A stretch of DNA of 64,000 nucleotides from Variovorax sp. PAMC26660 (GCF_014302995.1 NZ_CP060295.1:5323501-5387500), one strand, 5' to 3'. Numbered from the stretch's first letter, positions 26,248-35,511 are shown. The notes: a model not told the origin generated them from the sequence alone. Translations and numbers: made by a program.

Positions 26248-26279
26248 GCGGGCTGCCTGTGTGGCAGCCGTGTTGGATC

Positions 26280-27041
26280 TCAGCGCCCGGGCCGGGTGCC
26301 CACCAGCACAGGCTGGAAGAACGCGCCATCGATGCGCCTGACGTTTTCCAGCCCCGCCTCGCGCATGAGTTCGCACAGCCGCGCCGTCGACACCGCGTAG
26401 TACCTGGAGCGCATCACGCGCGTGCTCACCTCATGCGTCGAGAGATCTTCCGAAATGAAGAAGAAGCCTAGGTCATAGTGCTCGCCCACGAAATCCCAGA
26501 CCTGGAACAGCACATGACGCATGCCGTTCTCGACCCGCGCGCCATAGTGCTTGACGAGGTTGGTGCCGCGCTCTTCCTTCGCATAGTCGCGCACGCTGAC
26601 CAGGCAGCCGCCGCCAGGGCGCAGGCACGCGGTCATCTGGCGGAACGCGAGCAGCAGGTCTTCGTCGGTCTGCAGGTGCGGCATGGAGTTGTCGCAGGAC
26701 ATGACGATGTCGAAGCCGCTGCCGTGCTGCGCGTGGGCCTGGCGCATGTCGCACACGGCGAAGTCGATATCGAGGTCGCGAAGGCGTGCCTCGTGGCGGG
26801 CGCGTTCGATTTCCCGGGCCGACAGGTCGGAGGCCGTCACCGGATAGCCGAGCCCCGCCAGCGCCAAGGTCTGCGTGCCGATGCCGCACGAGACATCGAG
26901 CACCTTTCGGTGGCCCGGCCATTCGGTCTCGATGAGGTGCGAGAGGCTGGCTCCTTGTTGGCGGATGCTAGCGTTCCAGTCGGGGTAGATCAGGTGATAG
27001 AGCGGTGCGAGCTCGTCGTAGAAATCAGGCGAGGTTTTCAT
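26280..27041 (-). CDS. Class I SAM-dependent methyltransferase
   Basis: The 253-residue cytosolic protein has motif I of the Rossmann-like fold (KVLDVSCGIGTQTLALA), then VTASDLSAREIERAR (motif II acidic residue) and FDIVMSCDNSMPHL (motif IV). The N-terminal FYDELAPLYHLIYPDWN is typical of small-molecule methyltransferases. The substrate is unknown. The stop codon lies about 105 bases upstream of the glycerophosphodiesterase start. No co-regulated partner is evident. Confidence 0.88.
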   Translation of the reverse strand: MKTSPDFYDELAPLYHLIYPDWNASIRQQGASLSHLIETEWPGHRKVLDVSCGIGTQTLALAGLGYPVTASDLSAREIERARHEARLRDLDIDFAVCDMRQAHAQHGSGFDIVMSCDNSMPHLQTDEDLLLAFRQMTACLRPGGGCLVSVRDYAKEERGTNLVKHYGARVENGMRHVLFQVWDFVGEHYDLGFFFISEDLSTHEVSTRVMRSRYYAVSTARLCELMREAGLENVRRIDGAFFQPVLVGTRPGR

Positions 27042-27141
27042 GGCTCAGGATGATGCCGCACCAGCTTGTTCCTGAAGTCGTCGCGGTGTGGGCAAGTCGG
27101 GTGCCACGGCGTTGCGAGCCCACTGACAATCCGGCGTCACC

Positions 27142-27393
27142 ATGCCAAGAAAACTCATAGCCCCCTTGCTCGGTCTGGCCCTGTCCCTTTGCGCATCGGC
27201 CTTTTTCTTCTGGGCCTGGTACGCGCGCTACCTGCGCTGGGACTTCAACGAACTGGGTCGTCACTACGACGCCGAAAGCCAAGTCGTCTACACCGATGCC
27301 GGGTTCGTCTGGGTGTTTCCCGCTTGCGGCTTCCTGCTCGTGGCGCTGGTGATTGCAGTTCGCGCCCTTCGCCGGCATCGCGCCCACAGGTAA
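27142..27393 (+). CDS. Small membrane protein, unknown
   Basis: The 83-residue protein has two transmembrane segments: residues ~5-28 (LIAPLLGLALSLCASAFFFWAWY) and ~55-73 (FVWVFPACGFLLVALVIAV). A short soluble loop with acidic and aromatic residues separates them, and the C-terminus is basic (RALRRHRAHR). I recognise no family. It stands alone between divergent and co-directional genes. Codon use is like the neighbours, which supports a real gene. Confidence 0.6.
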   Translation: MPRKLIAPLLGLALSLCASAFFFWAWYARYLRWDFNELGRHYDAESQVVYTDAGFVWVFPACGFLLVALVIAVRALRRHRAHR

Positions 27394-27563
27394 CCCGGTC
27401 CGGAAGGCGCCAGGCAGCGCAAACCCGAGTCGGGCAAACCCGCTTCCAGCCTCTGTTGCATATCCTTACGATTCGCTCGCCGGGGTCGTCGCCCGGTGTC
27501 CGCCCCCGGCGATGGCGCTGATCTTGCAAGGGGCAGGGCTGTTCTCAACCCGAGGGAGAGTCC

Positions 27564-28559
27564 ATGAAAAACATCTTGCCGTGGTGCCGAGTCGGAATCC
27601 TGTTGTTGCTGGCGGCGGGCAGTGCGATGGCCGTCCAGGCGCAGGTGCTGCAATTGAAGTGGGGCCATGTCTACGAGCCGACCAGCATCTTCCATCAGCA
27701 GGCGGAGCTGGCGGCTCGCAAGATCGCGGAGCAGTCCGACGGCAAGATCAAGATCGAGGTGGTGGCGTCCTCCAAGTTGGGGCAGGAGGCCGACTATCCG
27801 CTGATGCTGGCGAACGACTCGATGCAGATCGCCTACGTCGGCCAGGCCACGCTGGCCGAGGGCTATCCGCCGTTGAGCCTGGGAAGCTACCCCTTCGCCT
27901 TCAAGGACCTCGACCACATGCGCAAGTACCTCGCGAGTCCGCTGCTGGCGGACTTGATGAAGGGCTACAACGCGAAGAGCGGCAACCGGATGGTGGCTTC
28001 CGTGTACTACGGCGCCCGGCAGGTCACGTCGACCAGGCCGCTGCTGCGCCCCGAGGACTTTCGCGACCTGCGCCTGTACGTGCCCGATGCGTCGGCCTAC
28101 CAGTTGTTCGCCACCGCGCTGGATGCCAAGCCGGTGACTTTGCCCTTCATGAATCTCTACAACGCGCTGAAGAAAGGCGAGGTCGAGGCGCAGGAAAACC
28201 CGTTGGGCACGGTCAAGGCGAAGAAGCTCTACGAAGTGCAGAAGTACGTGCAACTGACGGCCCACGTGTACGACACGCTGGGCATCGTGATCGGCAAGGC
28301 CGCGTGGGCCAAGCTGACGCCGCCGCAGCAGGCGATGGTGGAAAAGACGCTGGTGGAAACCGCGAAGTGGACCAACGTCGGCGTGATTGCGGGCGAGCTG
28401 GAAGATGAGCAGTTCCTGCGCGGCAAGGGCATGACGGTTTCGCCGGTCAACCGGCAGCTCTTTCTCGAGCGGATCGTCAAGCGCTCGACGCCGGAGCAAT
28501 TGGGTGCGCGTCCGGGTGACTATGCGCGGCTGCAGGCGCTGGCGACGGGTGCTAATTAG
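27564..28559 (+). CDS. TRAP transporter substrate-binding protein (DctP family)
   Basis: This is a 331-residue periplasmic receptor of a TRAP carboxylate transporter. After a signal peptide (LLLLAAGSAMAVQAQ), the mature protein starts LQLKWGHVYEPTSIFHQQAELAARKIAEQSDGKIKIEV. The family Arg/Asn ligand region is recognisable in RDLRLYVPDA and NLYNALKKGEVEAQENPLGTV. The small and large membrane subunits (DctQ, DctM) are not adjacent, so it is an orphan receptor or pairs with a distant system. GGGAGAGTCC precedes the ATG. The ligand is probably a carboxylate but cannot be named. Confidence 0.92.
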   Translation: MKNILPWCRVGILLLLAAGSAMAVQAQVLQLKWGHVYEPTSIFHQQAELAARKIAEQSDGKIKIEVVASSKLGQEADYPLMLANDSMQIAYVGQATLAEGYPPLSLGSYPFAFKDLDHMRKYLASPLLADLMKGYNAKSGNRMVASVYYGARQVTSTRPLLRPEDFRDLRLYVPDASAYQLFATALDAKPVTLPFMNLYNALKKGEVEAQENPLGTVKAKKLYEVQKYVQLTAHVYDTLGIVIGKAAWAKLTPPQQAMVEKTLVETAKWTNVGVIAGELEDEQFLRGKGMTVSPVNRQLFLERIVKRSTPEQLGARPGDYARLQALATGAN

Positions 28560-28620
28560 GACGCGGTCGTTCTGTTCGTCGCGCTGTGTGTTTTGGGGCG
28601 CTGCTGCTGTTCAGGGCGTC

Positions 28621-28710
28621 GCTCACGCCGACACGGTGCTCTTTTTCGCGAATGTCTCCCGCTTCGCTCCTCCTTTATTTAGCGAAAAAGAGCCCCGTAT
28701 CGACGTGAGC
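28621..28710. repeat. Hairpin repeat element A
   Basis: The arms 28621-28649 and 28682-28710 are 29 bases each and complementary except for 3 positions; their inner 12 bases are GCTCTTTTTCGC and its complement. The enclosed core matches element B in opposite orientation over about 36 bases with 2 differences. The core contains AAATAAAGGAGGAGCGAAGC on the minus strand. The element lies between convergent genes. Confidence 0.85.
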
Positions 28711-28754
28711 GCTCAGAGCGGTTGTTGATCGGCGATCACCAGCAGCGTGCCCCT

Positions 28755-28846
28755 GTGCGAATGACGCCGGGTGCTCCCCGCAGCGAAATAAAGGAGGAGC
28801 GAAGCGGGGGACATTCGCGGAGGGGAGCACCCGGTGTCATTCGCAC
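28755..28846. repeat. Hairpin repeat element B
   Basis: The arms 28755-28779 and 28822-28846 are 25 bases each and complementary except for 1 position. The core 28782-28820 matches the core of element A in inverse orientation, but the arms of A and B are unrelated in sequence. The pair may be copies of a dispersed palindromic element. Confidence 0.85.
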
Positions 28847-28891
28847 GCACCCTGAATGCACCCACCCCCAACACATGCAACGACAACGGAA

Positions 28892-29779
28892 CTAGACGGC
28901 CTGTTTGTGCCGCTCGATACACACGTCGAGCGTTTCGCTGCCAGCTCTCTGCCACCAGTCGAGATTCGAAAAGATCTCGACCTCGCTGAACCCCGCGAAG
29001 CCCGCTTCTTCAACCCAGCCGCGAATCTTCTTCAGCTCGACCACACCGTCGCCCATCATTCCGCGGTCGCTCAGCAGGTCGCGCGTGGGCGTGAGCCAGT
29101 CGCAGACGTGGTACGCCAGCAAACGCTCGCGCCCCGCGCGGGCAATCTGCTGCTGCAACTTCGGGTCCCACCAGACGTGATAGATGTCGAGCGCCACTCC
29201 CAGCATGCCGCTCTTGCCCGCGTCGAGTTCGTCGCAGATATCGAGCGCGTGTTCCAGCGTGTTGATGCAGGCGCGGTCGGCCGCCTGCATCGGGTGCAGG
29301 GGCTCGATGGCGAGCGGCATGCCCACTTCGCGTGCGTATTCGAGTGATGCGGCAATGCCGTCGCGTATCTCGCCGCGCGCGCGGGCGATGTCCTTGTAGG
29401 CGGCCTTGCCTTCGAGTGCGCCGGGCAGGGCGCCGACGACCAGCACGAGGCAGGGCGCGTCGAGCGTCTTCGCTTCGTCGATGGCGCGGCGGTTGTCGTC
29501 CAGCGCGGCCTTCAGGCCTGCTGCGTCGGCAGCGGGGAAGAAACCACCACGGCAGTAGCCCGAGAGGCCCATGCCATACGCCTTCAACTGCCTGGCCACT
29601 TCGTCCAGCCCGACGGCCGCCACCTGATCGCGCCAGGGGCTGATCGCACGGATGCCGCGCTCTGCGCACTGGTCGATGATGCGGTCCAGCGGCACCTCGG
29701 CGCCCAGTTGCTTGCGCACCGTGGCGGTGTTGATCGACAGCCAGTCGTGGTTCTGCGAGAAGTCGCGCATGCTGGCCAT
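28892..29779 (-). CDS. Sugar phosphate isomerase/epimerase-type TIM-barrel protein
   Basis: This 295-residue xylose-isomerase-like TIM barrel (AP endonuclease family 2 fold) shows metal-site residues in PLAIEPLHPM (Glu), VALDIYHVWWD (Asp and His), YHVCDW (His) and FSEVEIFS (Glu). It probably isomerises or epimerises a keto-sugar or sugar acid in the catabolic cluster. The ATG at 29779 overlaps the stop of the upstream DUF993 gene in a TGATG arrangement, a strong sign of translational coupling. Two hairpin repeats lie just downstream. The exact substrate is unknown. Confidence 0.85.
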   Translation of the reverse strand: MASMRDFSQNHDWLSINTATVRKQLGAEVPLDRIIDQCAERGIRAISPWRDQVAAVGLDEVARQLKAYGMGLSGYCRGGFFPAADAAGLKAALDDNRRAIDEAKTLDAPCLVLVVGALPGALEGKAAYKDIARARGEIRDGIAASLEYAREVGMPLAIEPLHPMQAADRACINTLEHALDICDELDAGKSGMLGVALDIYHVWWDPKLQQQIARAGRERLLAYHVCDWLTPTRDLLSDRGMMGDGVVELKKIRGWVEEAGFAGFSEVEIFSNLDWWQRAGSETLDVCIERHKQAV

Positions 29780-30966
29780 CAACCTTCCACGCCGTGCAGC
29801 GCGAGCATCGTCTTCATGCGCTGCACCGCCAGCTCCGGCTGCTCCAACAGGTTGGCCGCATCGGCCAGCCGGAACAGTTCGGCGAAGTGCTGCAGCGAGC
29901 GCGTGCTCTGCTGGCCGCCCACCATCGTGAAGTGCTTCTGGTGGCCGTTGAGCCAGGCCATGAACACCACGCCGGTCTTGTAGAAGCGCGTGGGCGACGC
30001 GAAGATGTGGCGCGACAGCGGCACCGTGGGGCCGAGGATCGCGTGGAACTTCTCGGTGTTGCCCTGGGCCAGTGCGCCCAATGCGGCGCTCGCTGCCGGC
30101 GCGATGGCGTCGAAGATGCCCAGCAGGGCGTCGCTCTTGCCGTGCATCGGTTCGCTGCCGAAGCCGTCGCCGGCAATCAGCTCGGCATAGTTGAAGTCGT
30201 CACCGGTGTACATGCGAACGCCACTTGGCAGCCGCCGGCGCATCGCGATTTCCTTGTCCTTGTCGAGCAGGGAGATCTTGATGCCATCGACCTTGTCGGG
30301 GTGCGCGGCGATGATGCCGAGCGCCGTGTCCATGGCCGCGTCGACATCCTTCGTGCCCCAGTAGCCTGCCAGCGCGGGGTCGAACATGTCGCCCAGCCAG
30401 TGCAGCACCACCGGCTGTTTCGCCTGGCTCAGGATGCGGTCGTATACGCGCTCGTAGTCGGCGGGGCTTTTCGCGACGCGAGCCAGTGCGCGGCTGGCCA
30501 TCACGATCAGCTTGCCGCCCAGTGCCTCGATGGCGGCCATCTGCTCTTCGTAGCCGCGGATCACGTCGTCGACGCTCTTCACGTCGTCGATGTTCAAGTG
30601 ATCGGTGCCGCAGCCCGAAGCCACCAGCGCGCCGGGCACGTCCTTTGCGGCATCGAGCGAGCGGCGGATCAGTTCGAGCGAGGTGGGCCAATCGAGGCCC
30701 ATGCCGCGCTGTGCGGTGTCCATGGCTTCCGCCACGCCCAGGCCCAGCGAGAACAGGTGGCGGCGGTAGGCGATGGTGGTGTCCCAGTCGACCGCGCATT
30801 GCAGCCACGGGTCGATGACTGCGAGCGGATCGGCCACGACGTGCGCGGCCGAGTAGACGATGCGGTTGAACTTCACGCCCGCATCGGGCTTCGCTGGCGT
30901 GGTGCCGCGCAGCGCGTAAGGCGCGAGCGATCCGCTCGCGGTGGGGAGGGTCAGCGAAAGTGCCAT
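29779..30966 (-). CDS. Dihydrodipicolinate synthase-like aldolase (DUF993 family)
   Basis: The 395-residue protein appears to be of the DUF993 group, a TIM-barrel relative of dihydrodipicolinate synthase. The barrel is visible from FNRIVYSAAHVVADPLAVID through VVLHWLGDMFDPALAGYWG to VDGIKISLLDKDKE, where the Lys would be the Schiff-base residue of Class I aldolases. Such enzymes cleave or condense pyruvate-like keto acids. It lies 10 bases after the oxidoreductase stop and overlaps the isomerase gene start. The likely role is aldol cleavage of a sugar-acid intermediate; this is inferred from the cluster. Confidence 0.8.
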   Translation of the reverse strand: MALSLTLPTASGSLAPYALRGTTPAKPDAGVKFNRIVYSAAHVVADPLAVIDPWLQCAVDWDTTIAYRRHLFSLGLGVAEAMDTAQRGMGLDWPTSLELIRRSLDAAKDVPGALVASGCGTDHLNIDDVKSVDDVIRGYEEQMAAIEALGGKLIVMASRALARVAKSPADYERVYDRILSQAKQPVVLHWLGDMFDPALAGYWGTKDVDAAMDTALGIIAAHPDKVDGIKISLLDKDKEIAMRRRLPSGVRMYTGDDFNYAELIAGDGFGSEPMHGKSDALLGIFDAIAPAASAALGALAQGNTEKFHAILGPTVPLSRHIFASPTRFYKTGVVFMAWLNGHQKHFTMVGGQQSTRSLQHFAELFRLADAANLLEQPELAVQRMKTMLALHGVEG

Positions 30967-30976
30967 GGCTTCTTCT

Positions 30977-32140
30977 TCAGACCTTCAGCACGGGCACGTC
31001 GACCCAGCGGCGGTCTTTCCACGATTCGAGCGCGGCCTCGACCAGTTGCACGCCCTTGGCGCCTTCGGGCAGTGTCCACTTGTAGGGCTCGTTCTCCACC
31101 ACATGGCGAATGAAGTGCTCCCACTGAATCTTGAAGCCGTTGTCGTAGACCTGCGAGTCCGGAATCTCCTGCCACTGGTCGAAGAAATTCATCATCTGCT
31201 TTTCATCGGGGTTCCACACCGGGCGCGGCGTGGCCACGCGCGACTGGGCGCGGCAGCTCGACAGGCCCGCCACTGCGGAGCCATCGGTGCCATCGACGTG
31301 GAAGGTCACGAGGTCGTCGCGGCGCACGCGAGTGACCCAGCTCATGTTGATCTGTGCGATGACCGGTTCGCCGTTGTGGCCGGTCAGCTCGCAGGTGGCG
31401 TAGGCCGCGTCGTCGGCGGTGGCCTCGTAGGGCTTGCCGGCTTCGTCCCAGCGCTTGGGGATGTGCGTCGCGCCGATGCACGACACCGACTTCACTTCGC
31501 CGAACAGATTGTCCAGCACGTAGCGCCAGTGGCACATCATGTCCAGGATCATGCCGCCGCCGTCTTCCTTGCGGTAGTTCCAGCTCGGGCGCTGGATGGG
31601 CTGCAGGTCGCCCTCGAACACCCAATAGCCGAACTCCAGGCGCACGCTGAGCATGCGGCCGAAGAAGCCGGCGCGGCGCAGCATGTCGAGCTTGCGCAGG
31701 CCGGGCAGGAAGAGCTTGTCTTGCACGGCGCCGTGCTTCAGGCCGGAGCCTTCGGCCAGGCGCGCAACTTCGACGGCTTCATTGAGGTTGGTGGCGATCG
31801 GCTTCTCGCAGTACACGTGCTTGCCGGCGCGGATGGCCTTGGCCAGCAGCGTGGGGCGCATCTGCGTGGTGCCGGCGTCGAAGAAGATGGTGTCGTCCTT
31901 GTTCTCCAGTGCCTTGTCGAGATCGGTGCCCCAGCGCGCGATGTTGTGGGTCTTGGCAAGCGCTTCCATCTTCTCGGCGTTGCGGCCGATGAGGATCGGG
32001 TCGGGCATCACCTTGTCGCCGTTCGACAGCGTGACGCCGCCTTGCGCGCGAATGGCGCAGATCGAGCGGATCAGATGCTGGTTCATGCCCATGCGGCCGG
32101 TGACGCCGTGCATGATGATTCCTAGACGTTGGGTGGCCAT
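30977..32140 (-). CDS. Gfo/Idh/MocA-family oxidoreductase
   Basis: The 387-residue NAD(P)-dependent dehydrogenase has an N-terminal Rossmann domain. GVTGRMGMNQHLI resembles a dinucleotide-binding turn, and HVYCEKPIATNLNEAVEV is the classic EKP motif whose Lys contributes to catalysis. The C-terminal alpha/beta substrate domain contains KEDGGGMILDMMCHWRYVLD, with the catalytic-site His. It probably oxidises a sugar or cyclitol as the first step of the cluster's pathway. AAGGAAGAAAACG precedes the ATG. The GA-rich tract before it (32158-32183) separates it from the dehydratase gene. Confidence 0.9.
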   Translation of the reverse strand: MATQRLGIIMHGVTGRMGMNQHLIRSICAIRAQGGVTLSNGDKVMPDPILIGRNAEKMEALAKTHNIARWGTDLDKALENKDDTIFFDAGTTQMRPTLLAKAIRAGKHVYCEKPIATNLNEAVEVARLAEGSGLKHGAVQDKLFLPGLRKLDMLRRAGFFGRMLSVRLEFGYWVFEGDLQPIQRPSWNYRKEDGGGMILDMMCHWRYVLDNLFGEVKSVSCIGATHIPKRWDEAGKPYEATADDAAYATCELTGHNGEPVIAQINMSWVTRVRRDDLVTFHVDGTDGSAVAGLSSCRAQSRVATPRPVWNPDEKQMMNFFDQWQEIPDSQVYDNGFKIQWEHFIRHVVENEPYKWTLPEGAKGVQLVEAALESWKDRRWVDVPVLKV

Positions 32141-32189
32141 CGTTTTCTTCCTTGAGATGCGAGAGAGAGATAGAGAGAGAAGGGGCGCT

Positions 32190-33620
32190 TCAGTAGACGG
32201 AACGCATGGCGTCCCAGGAGATGCCGGCGCCGGGCTTGCCGGTGGAAAAACCGGGCACTGTGCCGAGCGACGACAGGTCGAGCTGTCCGTCGCGGATGGC
32301 GAGGCGCACGGCGCCGTCGCTCAGTTCGTAGAGGCCTGGGTGCAGCTTCAGCAAGGCCTGCTGCTCGGCTTCGGGCGCGGCAGCGAGTCCGTTGACGTAG
32401 TGGTGGCCGTTGCGCTCGACGTGCGAGAGTCCGAGCCACGCAACCAGCGCCAGGTCTTGCTGCACGCCGATGCCGGCCTGCATGGTCAGGTCTTCGCCCG
32501 AGAGAAAGTAGCGGGGCTTGTCGGAGGCCGCATTCCAGTGCGCACAGCGCGCGGCGTTGACGACCGACTTGTAGAAGCCCTTGCAGCTTTTGCTCGACAC
32601 GCCGGTGTAACCGAGCGCGCGGCCCTGCACGAAGGCATCGAGCGTGGCGTCAGATTCATCGATCAGCAGCGGAATGCGTGCACCCAGCGCGGACACATCG
32701 CGCTGCAGCGCGGCATCCCGGCGAATGGGCTGTTCGACGAACACGGTCTTGTGCACCAGTTGTTGCAGCGCAGGCGTGGAGAGCATGCGGTCGAGGAAGG
32801 CGCCGAAGGCGTCCGCGTCGGCGTACTGTTCGTTGCCGTCCAGCGTGACGAGCTGCGCAGGGCCGTCGATCACGCGGGCGATCCGTTGGAGCCGGTCGAT
32901 GTCCTGCGCGGTTTCGCCGCACAGCTTGAGCTTGAAGTGCGTGAGGCCGTAGCGGCGCACGGCGGCTGCGAGCGTGGTCGGCATGCCGTCGGCGGGTGCG
33001 TCGGGCTGGGGCTCGGCGTCGTCGATGGCATCGGCCAGACCGACCGTGTGGCGTGCGGCGATTTGGTTGCGTGGTGCCTGTCGCGCAAGGAAGGCAGCCA
33101 TGTCGAAGCCGGCCAGATCGTCGGCCAGCCCGCTGCCGGCGATGTCGATGCCGCAGAGGTTGCTGCTCATCGCGGCCGCAAAGCTCACACCGCTGTGCAG
33201 GCAAAGCGCATCGAGCAGGGCGCGGTCGATCAGCGCGGGGCCGTAGCTCGCCACCAGCGGTTGCAGGCCCTGGGCTTTCGCGCGTGCCTGCAACGTAGCG
33301 TAGTTCGACGCGAAGTGCGTCCACGCGGTCTGTGCATCGGCCTCGCCGGTGTAGGCCTCTCGCGCATCGCGCAGGGCAAAGCGCAACTGCTCGAAGTTCT
33401 GTTCGTTGGTCAGGGCCGGGTTCTTGTCGAACCACTTGGGCACCATCATCTCGGCGGCGCAGCCTTCGGCCGTGCGGCCGTCCGGCAGGCGGATGCGGGC
33501 CTTCACGTAGACCTGCGGGCAGGCGGTGACGGTGGCCGCGCCGAAGCGGAACGGCAGCCGCAGCGCCACGTTGCGTTCGGCGAAACGGATCTCTTCGACG
33601 TGAAAGCGGATCGCATCCAT
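32190..33620 (-). CDS. Enolase-superfamily dehydratase (mandelate racemase/muconate lactonizing-like)
   Basis: The 476-residue protein has an N-terminal capping domain (VEEIRFAERNVALRLPFRFG) and a barrel with the family catalytic parts: HFKLKLCGE (K-x-K), TLDGNEQY (metal Asp), FVEQPI (metal Glu), LLIDESDA (metal Asp) and GVSSKSCKGFYKS (Lys pair on the opposite face). Such enzymes abstract a proton alpha to a carboxylate, so dehydration of a sugar acid is the likely job. ATG 33620 starts the domain; the frame is open to 33689 over the ABC gene end. The precise substrate is unknown. Confidence 0.85.
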   Translation of the reverse strand: MDAIRFHVEEIRFAERNVALRLPFRFGAATVTACPQVYVKARIRLPDGRTAEGCAAEMMVPKWFDKNPALTNEQNFEQLRFALRDAREAYTGEADAQTAWTHFASNYATLQARAKAQGLQPLVASYGPALIDRALLDALCLHSGVSFAAAMSSNLCGIDIAGSGLADDLAGFDMAAFLARQAPRNQIAARHTVGLADAIDDAEPQPDAPADGMPTTLAAAVRRYGLTHFKLKLCGETAQDIDRLQRIARVIDGPAQLVTLDGNEQYADADAFGAFLDRMLSTPALQQLVHKTVFVEQPIRRDAALQRDVSALGARIPLLIDESDATLDAFVQGRALGYTGVSSKSCKGFYKSVVNAARCAHWNAASDKPRYFLSGEDLTMQAGIGVQQDLALVAWLGLSHVERNGHHYVNGLAAAPEAEQQALLKLHPGLYELSDGAVRLAIRDGQLDLSSLGTVPGFSTGKPGAGISWDAMRSVY

Positions 33621-33630
33621 GGGGGCGCTT

Positions 33631-34410
33631 TCAGTGGTCCAGGATGCCCTGGGAAAAGAAATGCGCGCGCACCAGCTTCGTGTACGCACCGAACTCGGCC
33701 GAGGCCATCATGTCGAGCGTGCGGGCGCGCGGCAGATCGATGTCGTACACGGCGGCGATGGTGCCGGGCCGCTCGCTCATCACGATCACGCGGTCCGACA
33801 GGAAGATGGCTTCGGGGATGCTGTGGGTGATCAGCATCACCGTCTTCTTCGAGGCCATCCAGATGCGCTGCAGTTCCAGGTTCATCTTCTCGCGCGTCAT
33901 CGCGTCGAGGGCGCCGAAGGGCTCGTCCATCAGCAGCACCGACGGGTCGTGCAGCAGCGCGCGGCAGATCGACGCGCGTTGCTGCATGCCGCCCGAGAGT
34001 TGCCAGGGGTACTTGCTCTCGAAGCCCTTGAGGCCAGCCATTTCCATCAGCGCGCGTGCGCGGGTTTGCGACGCCGCCTTGGGCAGATGGCGCATCTCGG
34101 CCTGCAGCAGGATGTTGTCTTCCACGCTGCGCCAGGGCAGCAGCACTGCGCTCTGGAACACGATGCCCACGTCCTTCTGCGGCCCGTTGATCGGCTTGCC
34201 GGCCAGCGTGAGTTCACCGCCGCTGATCGGCAGCAAGCCCGCCACCATCTTCAGCAGCGTGCTCTTGCCGCAGCCTGAGGGGCCGACGACCGAGACGAAC
34301 TCGCCTTCGTGGATGGCGAAGTCGAGCGGCTTGAGCGACTCGACCGGGCCGTCCTTGCTGGGGTAGGTCTTCGAGACGCCGCGCGCTTCGATCAGAGGGA
34401 CTTGGGACAT
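33631..34410 (-). CDS. ABC transporter ATP-binding protein (NitT/TauT type)
   Basis: The 259-residue ATPase shows Walker A VGPSGCGKSTLLKM, signature LSGGMQQRASICRA, Walker B VLLMDEPFGALDAMTR and the switch His in LITHSIPEA. It matches the SsuB/TauB/NrtD group that powers uptake of sulfonates, nitrate, thiamine precursors or similar anions and small organics. The permease and binding protein genes lie directly upstream on the same strand, so this is one complete importer. The adjacent dehydratase suggests that the imported molecule feeds the catabolic genes. Confidence 0.93.
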   Translation of the reverse strand: MSQVPLIEARGVSKTYPSKDGPVESLKPLDFAIHEGEFVSVVGPSGCGKSTLLKMVAGLLPISGGELTLAGKPINGPQKDVGIVFQSAVLLPWRSVEDNILLQAEMRHLPKAASQTRARALMEMAGLKGFESKYPWQLSGGMQQRASICRALLHDPSVLLMDEPFGALDAMTREKMNLELQRIWMASKKTVMLITHSIPEAIFLSDRVIVMSERPGTIAAVYDIDLPRARTLDMMASAEFGAYTKLVRAHFFSQGILDH

Positions 34411-34465
34411 GGGTGCGTGGAAGGTTGAAGCTGCAGCGAGCGCGCGGAAAAGTGGCGAGACGGGA

Positions 34466-35470
34466 TCAGTTGGGCAGGAAGTCGAGGGTCACGTAGTCCT
34501 CGGGCTTGCCGCGCGTCGATGCATCCATGCCGCCGTACTGCACCAGCAGGTCGAGCGAGTCGCTGACATTCTTCATCGTCACGCGGTAGGGGCGCTGGTT
34601 GGCTGTTTCCTTCGTGTGGAAGAGCGCCACGCTCTGCTTCATGCCAACGATCAGCGTGTCGCGCACACCGGCTTTCGGGTTGGCCTTGAGCATGGCGTCG
34701 ACGGCCGCTTCCGGGCTCTTCTCGGCAGCTTCGGCCGCCTTGGTCGAGGCGCGCATGAAGCGCTTCACGAGGTCGGGGTTCTCGGTCAACAGGTTCTTGT
34801 TGGTGATGATTCCGGAGCTGATCTGGTTGACGCCCGAATCGGCAAAGCGAATGGGCGTCACGGGCTTGCCGGTGGCATCCTGCAGCTTGATGGCCTGGTC
34901 CATCACGTAGCCCAGCAGCAGGTCGGCCTGGCCGCTGGTCACGGCATTGAGCTTGGTCTGGCCGTCACCCGAGACGATCTTCACCTGGTCGGGCTTGATG
35001 TTGTTGACCTTCAGGAACAGCGGCCACATCTGCGACATCGAGTCGCCGGGCGTGACGGCCACGGTCTTGCCGATGATGTCCTTCGGGGTCTTGATGTTCT
35101 TCTCGGTGAAGCCCATGACCGACATCGGGCTCACCTGGAACAGCACGCCGGTCGATTTCAGCGGCGCGCCCTTGGCGGCGGCCTTGATCATGGTGGTCAC
35201 GTCGATGTAGCCGAAGGTGGCGGACTTGGCGGCCACCGCCTGCGCGGTGACGGCGGAGCCGCGGCCTTCCTGGATGTCCAGGTCGATGCCTTCGTCGGCA
35301 TAGAAGCCCTTTTCCTTGCCCAGGAAGAAGGGCGCGTGCTCGCTGTACAGGTACCAGTTGAGCATCAGCGTGACCTTGTCCTTCGGTTTGTCGCCCTGGG
35401 CATGTGCCGGGGCGATGGCGAAGGTGGCGAGCGCCGCGACGGCGAGCAGCGAGGGAAGCAGTTTCTTCAT
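34466..35470 (-). CDS. ABC transporter substrate-binding protein (NMT1/THI5-like)
   Basis: The 334-residue periplasmic binding protein has a Sec signal (LLPSLLAVAALATFAIAPAHAQ). The mature domain opens DKVTLMLNWYLYSEHAPFFLGKEKGFYADEGIDLDIQEG, the typical start of NMT1/THI5-like receptors (PF09084). It partners the permease and ATPase genes beside it. THI5-like receptors bind pyrimidines, sulfonates, riboflavin-like or aromatic compounds, so the ligand is open. ATG 35470 was chosen for the signal peptide; the frame is open to 35542 across the end of the permease gene. Confidence 0.92.
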   Translation of the reverse strand: MKKLLPSLLAVAALATFAIAPAHAQGDKPKDKVTLMLNWYLYSEHAPFFLGKEKGFYADEGIDLDIQEGRGSAVTAQAVAAKSATFGYIDVTTMIKAAAKGAPLKSTGVLFQVSPMSVMGFTEKNIKTPKDIIGKTVAVTPGDSMSQMWPLFLKVNNIKPDQVKIVSGDGQTKLNAVTSGQADLLLGYVMDQAIKLQDATGKPVTPIRFADSGVNQISSGIITNKNLLTENPDLVKRFMRASTKAAEAAEKSPEAAVDAMLKANPKAGVRDTLIVGMKQSVALFHTKETANQRPYRVTMKNVSDSLDLLVQYGGMDASTRGKPEDYVTLDFLPN

Positions 35471-35511
35471 GGTCTTTGTCTCCGGACTTTGTTGGTGTGT
35501 GGCGAAGGAAC

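Noticed and set aside
32158..32183. GA-rich tract between the oxidoreductase and dehydratase genes
   Set aside because: Short simple sequence; no sign of a regulatory or structural role beyond a purine-rich untranslated spacer.
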